Shown: piece after piece, positions 43,627 through 51,915 of the stretch | Position numbering within the stretch: the stretch's first letter is position 1 | How the letters are laid out: each line of letters begins with the position of its first letter | Assembly: GCF_002855555.1 (NCBI RefSeq) | Contig: NZ_PKRT01000001.1 | Span: 1,764,001 to 1,828,000, forward strand | Origin: Novosphingobium sp. TH158 | Lineage (GTDB): Bacteria; Pseudomonadota; Alphaproteobacteria; Sphingomonadales; Sphingomonadaceae | Reading direction: 5' to 3' | Length of the DNA: 64,000 nt | Notes under the pieces: model-generated | The model's database searches: none | The model's input: the letters and a program-made list of their open reading frames with translations, nothing else | What the model was told of the DNA's origin: nothing | Made by a program: the position numbers and the translations under genes

Positions 43627-46462
43627 ACCGCAAGCCGATTTCGGTACGCCCGAAAGCCGCGCAGAGGCGCAGGTAAGCCTCACCATCGATGGCCGCGCGG
43701 TAACCGCGCCTGCCGGAACCAGCGTGATGCGCGCGGCCGCCGAATGCGGCGGGTCGATCCCGAAGCTCTGCGCCACGGACAGCCTCGAGGCTTTCGGATC
43801 GTGCCGCCTGTGCCTTGTCGAGATCGAGGGGCGGCGCGGCACACCGGCCAGCTGCACCACGCCGGTGGAGCCCGGCATGGTGGTCCATACCCAGACGGCG
43901 CGGCTGGAAAAGCTGCGGCGCGGGGTGATGGAACTGTATATCTCGGACCACCCGCTCGATTGCCTCACCTGCTCGGCCAACAACGATTGCGAGCTGCAGG
44001 ACGCGGCAGCGCAAGTGGGCCTGCGCGATGTGCGGTATGGCTATGAAGGCGCCAGCCACCTTGGCCTGCCGACCGACAGTTCGAACCCCTATTTCGATTT
44101 CGACCCGTCCAAGTGCATCGCCTGCTCGCGCTGCATCCGCGCCTGCGACGAGGTGCAGGGAACCTTTGCCCTGACCATGGCAAGGCGCGGTTTTGCCTCG
44201 CAGGTCAGCGCCGGGCAGGCGGGTGACGACTTCCTTTCCAGCGAGTGTGTTTCCTGCGGTGCCTGCGTGCAGGCCTGCCCCACTGCCACCTTGCAGGAAA
44301 AGGCCGTGACGCAGATCGGCAAGCCGGAGCGCGCCGTGATCACGACCTGCGCCTATTGCGGCGTCGGCTGCACCTTCCGGGCCGAGATGCGGGGCGAACA
44401 GCTGGTGCGGATGGTGCCGTGGAAGGACGGCAAGGCCAATCGCGGCCACTCCTGCGTCAAGGGGCGCTTCGCCTGGGGCTATGCCCGGCACAGGGACCGG
44501 ATCACCACGCCGATGATCCGCGAAAGCGTGGACCAGCCGTGGCGCGAGGTCAGCTGGGATGAGGCACTGGCCTTTACCGCGGCAAGGCTCGGCGCGATCC
44601 GCGCGCAATATGGCGCGCGGGCGCTGGGGGGCATCACCTCCAGCCGCTGCACCAATGAGGAAACCTTCCTCGTGCAGAAGCTGGTGCGCGCCGGGTTCGG
44701 CTCGAACAATGTCGATACCTGCGCCCGCGTGTGCCACTCGCCCACCGGCTATGGCCTGAATACAACTTTCGGCACGTCCGCCGGCACGCAGGACTTCGAC
44801 AGCGTGATGCAGGCCGATGTCATCCTGCTGATCGGGGCCAACCCCACCGATGCGCACCCGGTTTTCGCCAGCCGGATGAAGCGGCGGCTGCGCCAGGGTG
44901 CGCGCCTGATCGTCATCGATCCGCGCAGGATAGACCTCGTGCGTTCTCCCCATGTCGAGGCGGCACATCACCTGCCGCTCCAGCCGGGCACCAATGTCGC
45001 CGTGCTGACGGCGATGGCCCATGTGATCCTGACCGAGGGCCTGGCCGACGAAACGTTCATCCGCGAACGCTGCGACTGGGACGCCTATCAGGACTGGGCG
45101 CGCTTCGTGGCGGACGCGCGCCATTCGCCCGAGGTGCTCGAAGCGGTCACCCGTGTCCCCGCAGCGGATCTTCGCGCCGCCGCACGGCTCTATGCCACGG
45201 GCGGCAATGGCGCGATCTACTATGGCCTTGGCGTGACCGAGCATTCGCAAGGCTCCTCCACCGTGATGGCGATCGCCAACCTTGCCATGGCAACCGGCAA
45301 CATCGGCCGGGAAGGCGTGGGGGTGAACCCCCTGCGCGGCCAGAACAACGTGCAGGGCGCCTGCGACATGGGATCGTTCCCGCACGAGCTTTCCGGCTAC
45401 CGCCATATTTCCGACCCCGCCACGCGCGCCCTGTTCGAAGCGGACTGGGGCGTGGCACTCGATCCCGAGCCGGGCCTGCGCATTCCCAACATGCTCGACG
45501 CCGCGCTCGATGGATCGTTCCGGGCGATCTACATCCAGGGCGAAGATATCCTCCAGTCCGATCCCAACACCGCACACGTCGCCGCGGGCCTCAAGGCAAT
45601 GGACTGCGTCATCGTCCATGACCTGTTCCTCAACGAGACGGCAAATTACGCCCACGTACTCCTGCCGGGCTCCACCTTCCTGGAAAAGGACGGCACCTTC
45701 ACCAATGCCGAACGGCGCATCCAGCTTGTCCGCAAGGTGATGGAGCCGGCTGCAGGCATGGCCGACTGGGAAGTGACGCAGGCCCTGGCCAATGCCATGG
45801 GTCTGGGGTGGACCTATAGCCACCCTTCGCAGGTGATGGACGAGATTGCCCGCCTTACCCCCACGTTCGCCGGTGTGTCCTTTGCCCGTCTGGAAGCGGA
45901 GGGTTCGCTGCAATGGCCGGTGAACGATGCCCATCCCGATGGCTCGCCGATCATGCACGTCGATGGCTTCGTTCGCGGCAAGGGGCGGTTCGTCGTCACC
46001 GACTATGTTCCCACCGACGAGAGGACCGGCCCGCGCTTTCCCCTGCTGCTCACGACCGGGCGCATCCTCAGCCAGTACAACGTCGGCGCACAGACGCGGC
46101 GGACGGACAACATCGTCTGGCACGAGGAAGACCTGCTGGAAATCCACCCCACCGATGCCGAAAACCGCGGGCTGAAAGACGGGGACTGGGTGCGACTTGC
46201 CAGCCGCACCGGCGAGACGACACTGCGCGCCAAAGTGACTGACCGGGTGGCACCGGGCGTGGTCTACACCACCTTCCACCACCCGGCGACGCAGGCCAAC
46301 GTGGTGACCACCGAGTATTCCGACTGGGCAACCAACTGCCCCGAGTACAAGGTCACCGCCGTGCAGGTCAGCCCGAGCAACGGCCCGACAGACTGGCAGG
46401 AAAGCTATGAAAGCTGGTCTGCCCGTTCGCGCCGCGTCGTCCACGCGGATCCAGCGGAGTAG
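43616..46462 (+). CDS. fdsA: NAD-linked formate dehydrogenase, alpha (molybdenum/tungsten) subunit
   Basis: The 948-residue catalytic subunit has an N-terminal [2Fe-2S] domain (cysteines at 44, 52, 63, 66, 80), a His-Cys [4Fe-4S] motif near HPLDCLTCS, two ferredoxin clusters CIACSRCIRAC and CVSCGACVQAC, and the molybdopterin domain starting at CAYCGVGC. The active-site ligand is Cys373 (ARVCHS) with no in-frame TGA, so it is the cysteine, not selenocysteine, form. It oxidises formate to CO2 and feeds electrons to FdsG/FdsB. The ATG at 43616 has GGGGAG upstream and overlaps the fdsB end. An fdsC/fdhD-like maturation gene is not in the operon. Confidence 0.95.
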   Translation: MGYEPQADFGTPESRAEAQVSLTIDGRAVTAPAGTSVMRAAAECGGSIPKLCATDSLEAFGSCRLCLVEIEGRRGTPASCTTPVEPGMVVHTQTARLEKLRRGVMELYISDHPLDCLTCSANNDCELQDAAAQVGLRDVRYGYEGASHLGLPTDSSNPYFDFDPSKCIACSRCIRACDEVQGTFALTMARRGFASQVSAGQAGDDFLSSECVSCGACVQACPTATLQEKAVTQIGKPERAVITTCAYCGVGCTFRAEMRGEQLVRMVPWKDGKANRGHSCVKGRFAWGYARHRDRITTPMIRESVDQPWREVSWDEALAFTAARLGAIRAQYGARALGGITSSRCTNEETFLVQKLVRAGFGSNNVDTCARVCHSPTGYGLNTTFGTSAGTQDFDSVMQADVILLIGANPTDAHPVFASRMKRRLRQGARLIVIDPRRIDLVRSPHVEAAHHLPLQPGTNVAVLTAMAHVILTEGLADETFIRERCDWDAYQDWARFVADARHSPEVLEAVTRVPAADLRAAARLYATGGNGAIYYGLGVTEHSQGSSTVMAIANLAMATGNIGREGVGVNPLRGQNNVQGACDMGSFPHELSGYRHISDPATRALFEADWGVALDPEPGLRIPNMLDAALDGSFRAIYIQGEDILQSDPNTAHVAAGLKAMDCVIVHDLFLNETANYAHVLLPGSTFLEKDGTFTNAERRIQLVRKVMEPAAGMADWEVTQALANAMGLGWTYSHPSQVMDEIARLTPTFAGVSFARLEAEGSLQWPVNDAHPDGSPIMHVDGFVRGKGRFVVTDYVPTDERTGPRFPLLLTTGRILSQYNVGAQTRRTDNIVWHEEDLLEIHPTDAENRGLKDGDWVRLASRTGETTLRAKVTDRVAPGVVYTTFHHPATQANVVTTEYSDWATNCPEYKVTAVQVSPSNGPTDWQESYESWSARSRRVVHADPAE

Positions 46463-46468
46463 CTGCCG

Positions 46469-46675
46469 GTGGATATCGCCCGCCTGACCTACATGGCCAA
46501 CCAGATCGCCCTGAACCTTGCGGCGCAGGGCGAGGAAGCAGCAATCGCCGCAACCGCCCAGCACCTGCGGGATTTCTGGGATCCGCGAATGAAATCGGCG
46601 ATACTTGCGAGCGACGGAAATGGCCTTAACAGCATCGCCAGGGCCGCCGTAGAAATGCTGCGCGCGGTTAATTGA
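46469..46675 (+). CDS. fdsD: Formate dehydrogenase delta subunit
   Basis: The 68-residue protein matches the small delta subunit of NAD-linked formate dehydrogenases: RLTYMANQIALNL, then HLRDFWDPRMK. It helps assembly or stability of the complex rather than carrying cofactors. It uses a GTG start seven bases after the fdsA stop. It is the last gene of the operon, and the AT-rich gap afterwards separates it from the amyloid-like locus. Confidence 0.9.
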   Translation: MDIARLTYMANQIALNLAAQGEEAAIAATAQHLRDFWDPRMKSAILASDGNGLNSIARAAVEMLRAVN

Positions 46676-46770
46676 CACCGGTTTTCCAATAATAAAATCA
46701 TAAATAAAATTTATGTCATTAATTTAGATTATATTGCCAATCCGGAACCATATCGCCTGACAGGCGTTTA

Positions 46771-46818
46771 CCCCGAATTGCCGAAGTCGCCGTGAGCAAA
46801 GTTCGTCGCAATTCGGGG
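46771..46818 (+). promoter_or_regulatory. Inverted repeat in the leader of the LuxR-type gene
   Basis: CCCCGAATTGC (46771-46781) and GCAATTCGGGG (46808-46818) form an 11-bp perfect inverted repeat with a 26-base spacer. Its 3' arm overlaps the G-run (46815-46819) that could serve as the ribosome-binding site, nine bases before the ATG at 46829. It is either an operator or an RNA hairpin that hides the ribosome-binding site. Confidence 0.55.
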
Positions 46819-46828
46819 GCTAACCTCA

Positions 46829-47410
46829 ATGGATGCAAAGCATAACCTGAAGCTGTGGAATGCGTTCGATGGATGCGCGCGGTTTCTGCTGTATCCGGAT
46901 GGCAAGCTGCTCGGCCTGTGCGATCTCGCACGCGAGGTGGTTGGTGCACAGGCAGGTGTCACCATGCGCGGCGGGATGATCTGGCTGCGCGATGCCCCGC
47001 TATGCGAGGCACAACTGGCCGCAGCCCTTGGCGACAAGTCGATCGGCCTCCTGCACCGCCAGGAAGACCGCTTGATCCTTGCCAGCTTCAAGACTTACCA
47101 GGCCGGCGAACAGCGCGTGATCGCGTTGATGATGCGGCTCGTGACTACCGATGACAAGCCGGACTTTGCCTGCCTGGGCGAAGCCTTCCACCTCACGCCG
47201 ACAGAAGAGGCCGTGGCCCTGCAACTGCTGCGCGGATCATCTCCCGCAGAAATCGCGCGGACCGACCACGTTTCGATCAACACCGTGCGCTGCCATATTG
47301 CGCACATCTACAGCAAGCTCGAGGCGAGAAATCGCGAAGAGATGTGGGTGAAGTGCGCACCATTTGCAATAAAGTCTCGTTCAAGAAATTTTAATAATAG
47401 TACATGTTGA
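46829..47410 (+). CDS. LuxR-type HTH regulator of the adjacent amyloid-like cluster
   Basis: This 193-residue protein has a C-terminal LuxR/GerE helix-turn-helix (about residues 121-175) with LTPTEEAVALQLLRG and SINTVRCHIAHIYSKL. A roughly 110-residue N-terminal region shows no clear receiver or autoinducer motif. It stands alone in an AT-rich stretch, with AT-rich DNA on both sides in a GC-rich genome. It directly precedes the Fap-like genes, so it is likely their regulator. The weak, occluded start region suggests post-transcriptional or autoregulatory control. Confidence 0.82.
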   Translation: MDAKHNLKLWNAFDGCARFLLYPDGKLLGLCDLAREVVGAQAGVTMRGGMIWLRDAPLCEAQLAAALGDKSIGLLHRQEDRLILASFKTYQAGEQRVIALMMRLVTTDDKPDFACLGEAFHLTPTEEAVALQLLRGSSPAEIARTDHVSINTVRCHIAHIYSKLEARNREEMWVKCAPFAIKSRSRNFNNSTC

Positions 47411-47464
47411 TGACGCGAATCGGTTGATACCAACATATCTAACTCCGCAAGCCAGACAATTTAC

Positions 47465-47487
47465 CCGGAAGTTCAATTAACTTCCGG
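47465..47487 (+). promoter_or_regulatory. Inverted repeat upstream of the amyloid-like cluster
   Basis: CCGGAAGTT, a five-base spacer and AACTTCCGG form a 9-bp perfect inverted repeat in the AT-rich 98-base gap, 21 bases before the ATG at 47509. It is a candidate binding site for the preceding LuxR-type protein, or a leader hairpin. Confidence 0.5.
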
Positions 47488-47508
47488 ATGCTTTCGGAGT
47501 AAATGGAC

Positions 47509-48000
47509 ATGCGTCCGCTATTTTGCTCATCTTTTACTTATGTAATAAGTCTTGCCGCCTTTTGGGCAGCACCCGGCACTTCACCTGCCCTCGCACATGG
47601 CAACGCTGACGGCGCAGCCCGGGGCGTGCTCATCTACAGCCGTGATGTCCCGAGCCAGCCGGCGCAAATCCGCGGGGAACCTGCGCCACCGGACCAGATC
47701 GTCCTGGCAGGCAAGGGCAGCGTCTGGGATTCCGCCGACCCCGCACAGATAATCTCCGACAGCGAGGCCGCCGCAGTCGGGGCGCCGCTCCGCGCGCTGG
47801 CTGGCGCGCCGGCCTCGGTGGCAATCTGGTCCGATCCCCGCAGGAGTTCCGAGTTCGAGCGAACTGGCCCGACCGTCAGCGGACAGGCCGCTGCCTTGTC
47901 CGGCGGCGGGCTCACTGCACCGCTGCACGGCGCGCTGGGCACGGTTGGCGGCGTCATCGCCGGCGCCATCGGGGCAGCAACCGGCAGCGGAGGCAACTGA
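47509..48000 (+). CDS. Exported protein of unknown function, first gene of the Fap-like cluster
   Basis: The 163-residue protein has a signal peptide (VISLAAFWAAPGTSPALA). A Ser/Ala/Gly/Pro-rich body follows, ending in a Gly-rich hydrophobic segment (LGTVGGVIAGAIGAATGSGG). CGGAG upstream favours the ATG at 47509 over 47503. It occupies the place that chaperone-like FapA holds in Pseudomonas fap operons, but I see no similarity beyond position and export. The gene ends two bases before the next. Function is unknown; a surface-anchoring or chaperone role would fit the cluster. Confidence 0.6.
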   Translation: MRPLFCSSFTYVISLAAFWAAPGTSPALAHGNADGAARGVLIYSRDVPSQPAQIRGEPAPPDQIVLAGKGSVWDSADPAQIISDSEAAAVGAPLRALAGAPASVAIWSDPRRSSEFERTGPTVSGQAAALSGGGLTAPLHGALGTVGGVIAGAIGAATGSGGN

Positions 48001-48001
48001 C

Positions 48002-48577
48002 ATGTCCCCCCGCGCCATCTTCGCCGGCCTCCTTTGCAGCTGCTGCCTGTCACAGGCCGCCATGGCCCAATCGACGGCGGTTCTTTCCGCCACCGACCTG
48101 CCCGGCAATGGCCGGGTGGCGGTCAACGTCGCGGCGGGTCACGGCAACCAGGAAGCCAATGTCGCCGTGATTGCCATCGGCGATCACGCCGTCACTCCGA
48201 CCTCGCTGATCCAGTCTCGCGGAGACGAATCCCCCGCCGGCGGCCCGGTTACGACCCGGATCGAGGACAACACCCTGGCGGGCTCAAGCGGCCTGATCGC
48301 GGTCAACGTGGCGGCTGGCAATGACAACCAGCTCGCCAACCTGGCGGTCATCGCCATCGGAATCGAGGCTCCTCCGGCAAGCACGCTCGTGCTCGACCAG
48401 GCAAGGGCCTCCCAGCAACCCTCGGGCTCACCCGGCAGCCCCGTCTCCTCCGAAGCCGTCGCAGAACTTGCGGGTACGGCGTTCGCAGGCAGCACGGGGC
48501 TCGTCCAGGTGAACCTCGTCGGTGGCGAGCGAAACAGCTCGTCGAATACCTTCGCCCTCACCTTTGCGGGCGAGTGA
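48002..48577 (+). CDS. Exported amyloid-like repeat protein (FapB/FapE-like)
   Basis: The 191-residue product has a signal peptide (IFAGLLCSCCLSQAAMA). It contains three imperfect copies of a Gly/Asn/Gln repeat at about residues 36-60, 95-120 and 162-188: VNVAAGHGNQEANVAVIAIG, VNVAAGNDNQLANLAVIAIG and a diverged third copy, VNLVGGERNSSSNTFALTF. Spacing is irregular with Ser/Pro linkers. The repeat form VN-x-AAG-x-x-NQ-x-N resembles that of FapB/FapC fibre subunits as I recall them. It probably forms or nucleates a beta-helical fibre at the surface. It begins directly after the previous gene's stop. Confidence 0.65.
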   Translation: MSPRAIFAGLLCSCCLSQAAMAQSTAVLSATDLPGNGRVAVNVAAGHGNQEANVAVIAIGDHAVTPTSLIQSRGDESPAGGPVTTRIEDNTLAGSSGLIAVNVAAGNDNQLANLAVIAIGIEAPPASTLVLDQARASQQPSGSPGSPVSSEAVAELAGTAFAGSTGLVQVNLVGGERNSSSNTFALTFAGE

Positions 48578-48601
48578 CCCCCTGACCTGAAAGGACTGAA
48601 G

Positions 48602-49612
48602 ATGAAGAACCATCTCTTGATTGCAGCGTCGATCCCCGCGCTGCTGGTTGCCGGTAGCGCCTTTGCGCAGGAAGCAGCCATCACTTACGCCAACAACATC
48701 GATACCAGCGTGGTCACCGACGTGACCTATACCAAGGACGTTGCCCTGACCGGTACCGTCACGCTGGAAGGCACCATCGATGTCGACAGCTCGGCGGTTG
48801 CCGTCAACGATGTCAAGCAGCTCCAGGGTCCGGCGGTGATGAATTACCGCGAGGAAAACGAGCTTAACGGCGAAAACGGCTACGTCGATCCGGTCTTCGG
48901 TCCGGGCTGGAGCGAAGCCGGTGCAGACCCGAACGACGATCTGTTCGATGGCGTTCCCGAAGGCCAGATCCGTGCCGGCTTCTTCGCGCCGATCATCAAC
49001 ACGGTGGAAGACGTGACGGTGGACGGCACCGGCAACGTCGGCGTCAACACGGCTGCCGGTTACTACAACATGCAGCTCAACTCGGCCGCCCTTGCGGTGT
49101 CCGACAACCTTGACGACGAAGCCGACGGCGGCTGGGCGGAAGCCTCCACCACCGCCCTGCAATCGCTGATCGGCACCGTGCATGCGGCAACCCCGGGCGA
49201 CGTGCTTGACGAAGACGATCCCGAAGCCGGCGGCGGCAGCAACAACTTCCGCGACCGCAACACGCTGGCGACCTTCGCGGTGACCGGTTCGGGCAATGTC
49301 GGGCTGAACGGTGCCGCCGGTGCCTTCAACCAGCAGGCCAACCTGATGACCGTGGCCGTGGCCGACAATTCGACCCTGGCCGAAGCCAATGCCGGACTGA
49401 TCCAGTTCGCCGCCGGCAACTATGCCGAGCAGCAGGACAGCATCAACCTGGTAACCGGGCTGACGGTCGGCGGATCGGGCAACATCGGCGTCAACATGGC
49501 GAGCGGCGTGGGCAACCAGCAGCTCAACGCGCTGACCATCGCTTCCTCGACGGCGACGGCTGGAAACGGCGGCGGAAACGGCGGCGGCAATGGCGGCGGC
49601 GATCCGAGCTGA
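48602..49612 (+). CDS. Major amyloid-like fibre subunit candidate (FapC-like)
   Basis: The 336-residue exported protein (signal peptide ending AGSAFA) carries three repeats at about residues 139-169, 226-256 and 288-316: GNVGVNTAAGYYNMQLNSAA, GNVGLNGAAGAFNQQANLMT and GNIGVNMASGVGNQQLNALT. The conserved Asn/Gln/Gly positions and acidic linkers match the logic of FapC-type functional amyloids. The C terminus is a Gly/Asn tail (GNGGGNGGGNGGG) encoded by a short tandem repeat. A strong ribosome-binding site (AAAGGA) precedes the ATG. It is the best candidate for the main structural subunit. Fibre formation is inferred, not seen. Confidence 0.7.
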   Translation: MKNHLLIAASIPALLVAGSAFAQEAAITYANNIDTSVVTDVTYTKDVALTGTVTLEGTIDVDSSAVAVNDVKQLQGPAVMNYREENELNGENGYVDPVFGPGWSEAGADPNDDLFDGVPEGQIRAGFFAPIINTVEDVTVDGTGNVGVNTAAGYYNMQLNSAALAVSDNLDDEADGGWAEASTTALQSLIGTVHAATPGDVLDEDDPEAGGGSNNFRDRNTLATFAVTGSGNVGLNGAAGAFNQQANLMTVAVADNSTLAEANAGLIQFAAGNYAEQQDSINLVTGLTVGGSGNIGVNMASGVGNQQLNALTIASSTATAGNGGGNGGGNGGGDPS

Positions 49613-49694
49613 TCGGCCACAGCGGTTTGGAGGAAGGCCGCGGCAACGGCCTTCCTCCGGCCACCCACTTTGACAGAACGGTGGAACGGGTAGG

Positions 49695-50435
49695 ATGGCA
49701 TTTCCCTCTCCCTCAGGCAAGCACGGCAGGATCGGGCGACTGGCCCCGATCGTTGCGATCGCCCTTCTCGGCGGCTGCGCGACCGGGCCTTCTCCTTCGA
49801 CGCCGGTCTGGCTGGGCCAGATCGCACCCGACGGGCAGACGCACGAAGTCAGGGTCAGCAGCTGGAAAGACCTGAAATTCGTCAACATCGTGCGGCAGCG
49901 TACCGATTTCAGCTGCGGTGCCGCCGCGCTCGCGACGATCTTCAACTACGCCTACGACAAGCAGACCAGCGAACAGCAGATCCTGGCCAACATGTTCAAG
50001 GTGGCCGATCCGGACGTGGTGCGCGAGAAGGGCTTCTCCCTTCTCGACATGAAGCGCTACGTCGAGGCGGTCGGCATGCGTGCGGAAGGCTACAAGGTGG
50101 GCTTCGACGCGCTGCGCGGGCTCAAGGTGCCGGGCATCGTCCTGCTCTCGACCAAGGGCTACAAGCACTTCGTCGTGCTGCGGCGGGTAAGCGGCGACAA
50201 GGTCAGCGTCGGCGACCCTGCGCTGGGCAACCGGGTGATCCCCCGCAAGGATTTCGAGCGCGAATGGAACGGCATCGTCTTCGTCGTCACCGGCGAGGGG
50301 TTCGATCCCGCAACTGTCCTGCTCAATCCGCCCGAGCCGCTTTCGGCACGCCGCCTGTTTGACCAGCGATCCCCCGTCCAGGACGCCACCCAGTACGATT
50401 TCGGGCTGTTGCCTGCCTACAGCTACGTCTTTTGA
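49695..50435 (+). CDS. C39-family peptidase lipoprotein (FapD-like)
   Basis: The 246-residue protein has a lipoprotein signal (IVAIALLGGC, lipobox Cys28). A stand-alone C39 cysteine-peptidase domain follows with nucleophile Cys74 in TDFSCGAAALA, His158 in KHFVVLRR and Asp174 in VGDPALG. There is no fused ABC transporter, unlike bacteriocin exporters. In Pseudomonas fap operons FapD is a C39-type protease predicted to process subunits. Its position between the repeat-protein genes here is the strongest sign that the cluster is Fap-like. Confidence 0.82.
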   Translation: MAFPSPSGKHGRIGRLAPIVAIALLGGCATGPSPSTPVWLGQIAPDGQTHEVRVSSWKDLKFVNIVRQRTDFSCGAAALATIFNYAYDKQTSEQQILANMFKVADPDVVREKGFSLLDMKRYVEAVGMRAEGYKVGFDALRGLKVPGIVLLSTKGYKHFVVLRRVSGDKVSVGDPALGNRVIPRKDFEREWNGIVFVVTGEGFDPATVLLNPPEPLSARRLFDQRSPVQDATQYDFGLLPAYSYVF

Positions 50436-50452
50436 ATCAAGGATTTCGTGTC

Positions 50453-51265
50453 ATGCCCAGATGCTTCCCAGCCAGGCGCAGGATCGGTCTGAAACGCCGG
50501 CGGCAATTGTCCGTGATGCTGCTTGCGGTCCTGCCCGTCATCGCCGCAACATCGCCGCCGCCGGACAGTGTTTTCGATACCGGGCTGGGCGCGGCACAGG
50601 TGGCAAGCGACAGCGAGCTGGCCGACATGCGCGGCAAGTTCATTTCGGCCGAGAACGTGCGCTTCTTCGGCATCACGCTGCACACGCTCTGGCAATCCGA
50701 CGATGGCGTGGTCACGGCGGCCCGCCTGGGCTTCAGCATCTGGCTGGGCGAGAACGGGGCTTCAGGGCCGCAGGTCGTGGTCCAGTGGCAGCGCGAAGGC
50801 GATCCGGACATGGACGTGGCCGGCTTCGCACCTGGGGCGGACGGAGCCTATGTCGTCGCGCCGACAACCGGCGCCTTCCAGTCCAACGTCATCGCCGGAT
50901 CGGATAACCAGACCGCCAACCGCATGAGCGTGGCCGTGGTCCCCGCCAGTTCGGTCGCGACCGGCAGCAGCGGCGGCACCTTCACGGGAACGGCGACCGG
51001 CACGGCACTCGATGGCGATACCATCACCTTCATTGCCGAGGACGGGCAGTTCGGCCTCGCCATGGTCGATGCCCAGGGCGGCGGCACGGTGCGGCAGGGC
51101 ATTTCCAGCGATCCCGGCCAGCTCAGCCAGTCGATCCTGCTCAACAGCGATCGCAACGCCGTGGTCAATTCGATGAACGTGACCGTGGGCATCGATCGCG
51201 GGCAAATGGTCGATACGGTGAACATCGCCAATTCGCTTTCGGCGATGAAAGGCCACGGTTTCTGA
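50453..51265 (+). CDS. Exported repeat protein (FapE-like) with MRGKF motif
   Basis: The 270-residue protein has a basic N terminus and a signal or anchor segment (LSVMLLAVLPVIAATSP). A motif SDSELADMRGKF occurs at residues 52-63, reminiscent of the short ELxxMRG leaders in some exported repeat proteins. Two half-repeats like those of the subunits follow: AGSDNQTANRMSVAV (about 148) and NSDRNAVVNSMNVTV (about 231). It likely acts as a minor subunit or nucleator in the same fibre. The ATG at 50453 has GGA ten bases upstream; a TTG at 50432 is less likely. It shares a TGATG with the next gene. Confidence 0.6.
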   Translation: MPRCFPARRRIGLKRRRQLSVMLLAVLPVIAATSPPPDSVFDTGLGAAQVASDSELADMRGKFISAENVRFFGITLHTLWQSDDGVVTAARLGFSIWLGENGASGPQVVVQWQREGDPDMDVAGFAPGADGAYVVAPTTGAFQSNVIAGSDNQTANRMSVAVVPASSVATGSSGGTFTGTATGTALDGDTITFIAEDGQFGLAMVDAQGGGTVRQGISSDPGQLSQSILLNSDRNAVVNSMNVTVGIDRGQMVDTVNIANSLSAMKGHGF

Positions 51266-51879
51266 TGCGCGGGTGGCTGCACATCGCCCGCCTCACCGCG
51301 ATCGCTTCGCTGCCCCTTGCCAGCTTCACGACCGCGCCGCAGTCCGCGCGGGCCGCCGCGCCCGATGGGGTCTTCGCGGTGGAGGAAAGCGGACGAATGC
51401 CCTGCCCCGCTTTCGTCGCGGCCAAGGCGAAGAACAGTCCCGCCTTCACCCGCGCGATCGGCTTCATCGAAGGCTATATCAGCGCGGCCAACCGCTATGA
51501 GGCGAACACCTTCGACCTTTCGCCATGGCATACCGGCCAGGCCTATGGGCTGATCCTCGAACAGCACTGCAAGGCGCACGCCAGCGATACCATCGGCATG
51601 GCAGCGCAGCGCCTGGTTGCAGCGCTGCAACCGCTGCGGCTGGCCAGCCCGTCAAAGCTGATCGAGGTAGGCAACGGCAAACACAAGGCTGTCCTCTACG
51701 AGGCGATCCTCAAGCGCGCCCAGTCCGCACTGGCCCGCCGCGGCCTCTATCGCGGCGCGGCGAGCGGCACCTTCGATGCCCCGACCCAGAAGGCCTTCGC
51801 CGCCTTCCAGTCCGGCGCGTCGCTTCAGCCAACCGGCGTCCCCGATCCGGCGACCCTGTGGAAGCTGCTGAATCCATGA
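51265..51879 (+). CDS. Exported protein with peptidoglycan-binding domain
   Basis: The 204-residue protein has a signal peptide (IARLTAIASLPLASF...). A domain resembling Rap1a/HdeA-type small periplasmic proteins (about 45-130) contains FIEGYISAANRYEAN and a conserved Cys. A C-terminal peptidoglycan-binding-1-like domain (about 145-203) has AQSALARRGLYRGAASG, TQKAFAAFQ and a VPDPATL loop. It is translationally coupled to the preceding gene (TGATG). No such protein is known to me in Pseudomonas fap operons; it may tether the secretion complex or fibre base to the cell wall. Confidence 0.65.
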   Translation: MRGWLHIARLTAIASLPLASFTTAPQSARAAAPDGVFAVEESGRMPCPAFVAAKAKNSPAFTRAIGFIEGYISAANRYEANTFDLSPWHTGQAYGLILEQHCKAHASDTIGMAAQRLVAALQPLRLASPSKLIEVGNGKHKAVLYEAILKRAQSALARRGLYRGAASGTFDAPTQKAFAAFQSGASLQPTGVPDPATLWKLLNP

Positions 51880-51915
51880 ACCCGCGTCCGATCACCCAAG
51901 AAGGAGTTGTATGGC

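Noticed and set aside
44729-44740. Possible selenocysteine codon in formate dehydrogenase
   Set aside because: The active-site codon is TGC (Cys373, ARVCHS); no in-frame TGA exists.
43535-46678. Very long minus-strand open frame opposite fdsA
   Set aside because: It is an antisense shadow of the formate dehydrogenase alpha subunit, whose iron-sulfur and molybdopterin motifs are unmistakable.
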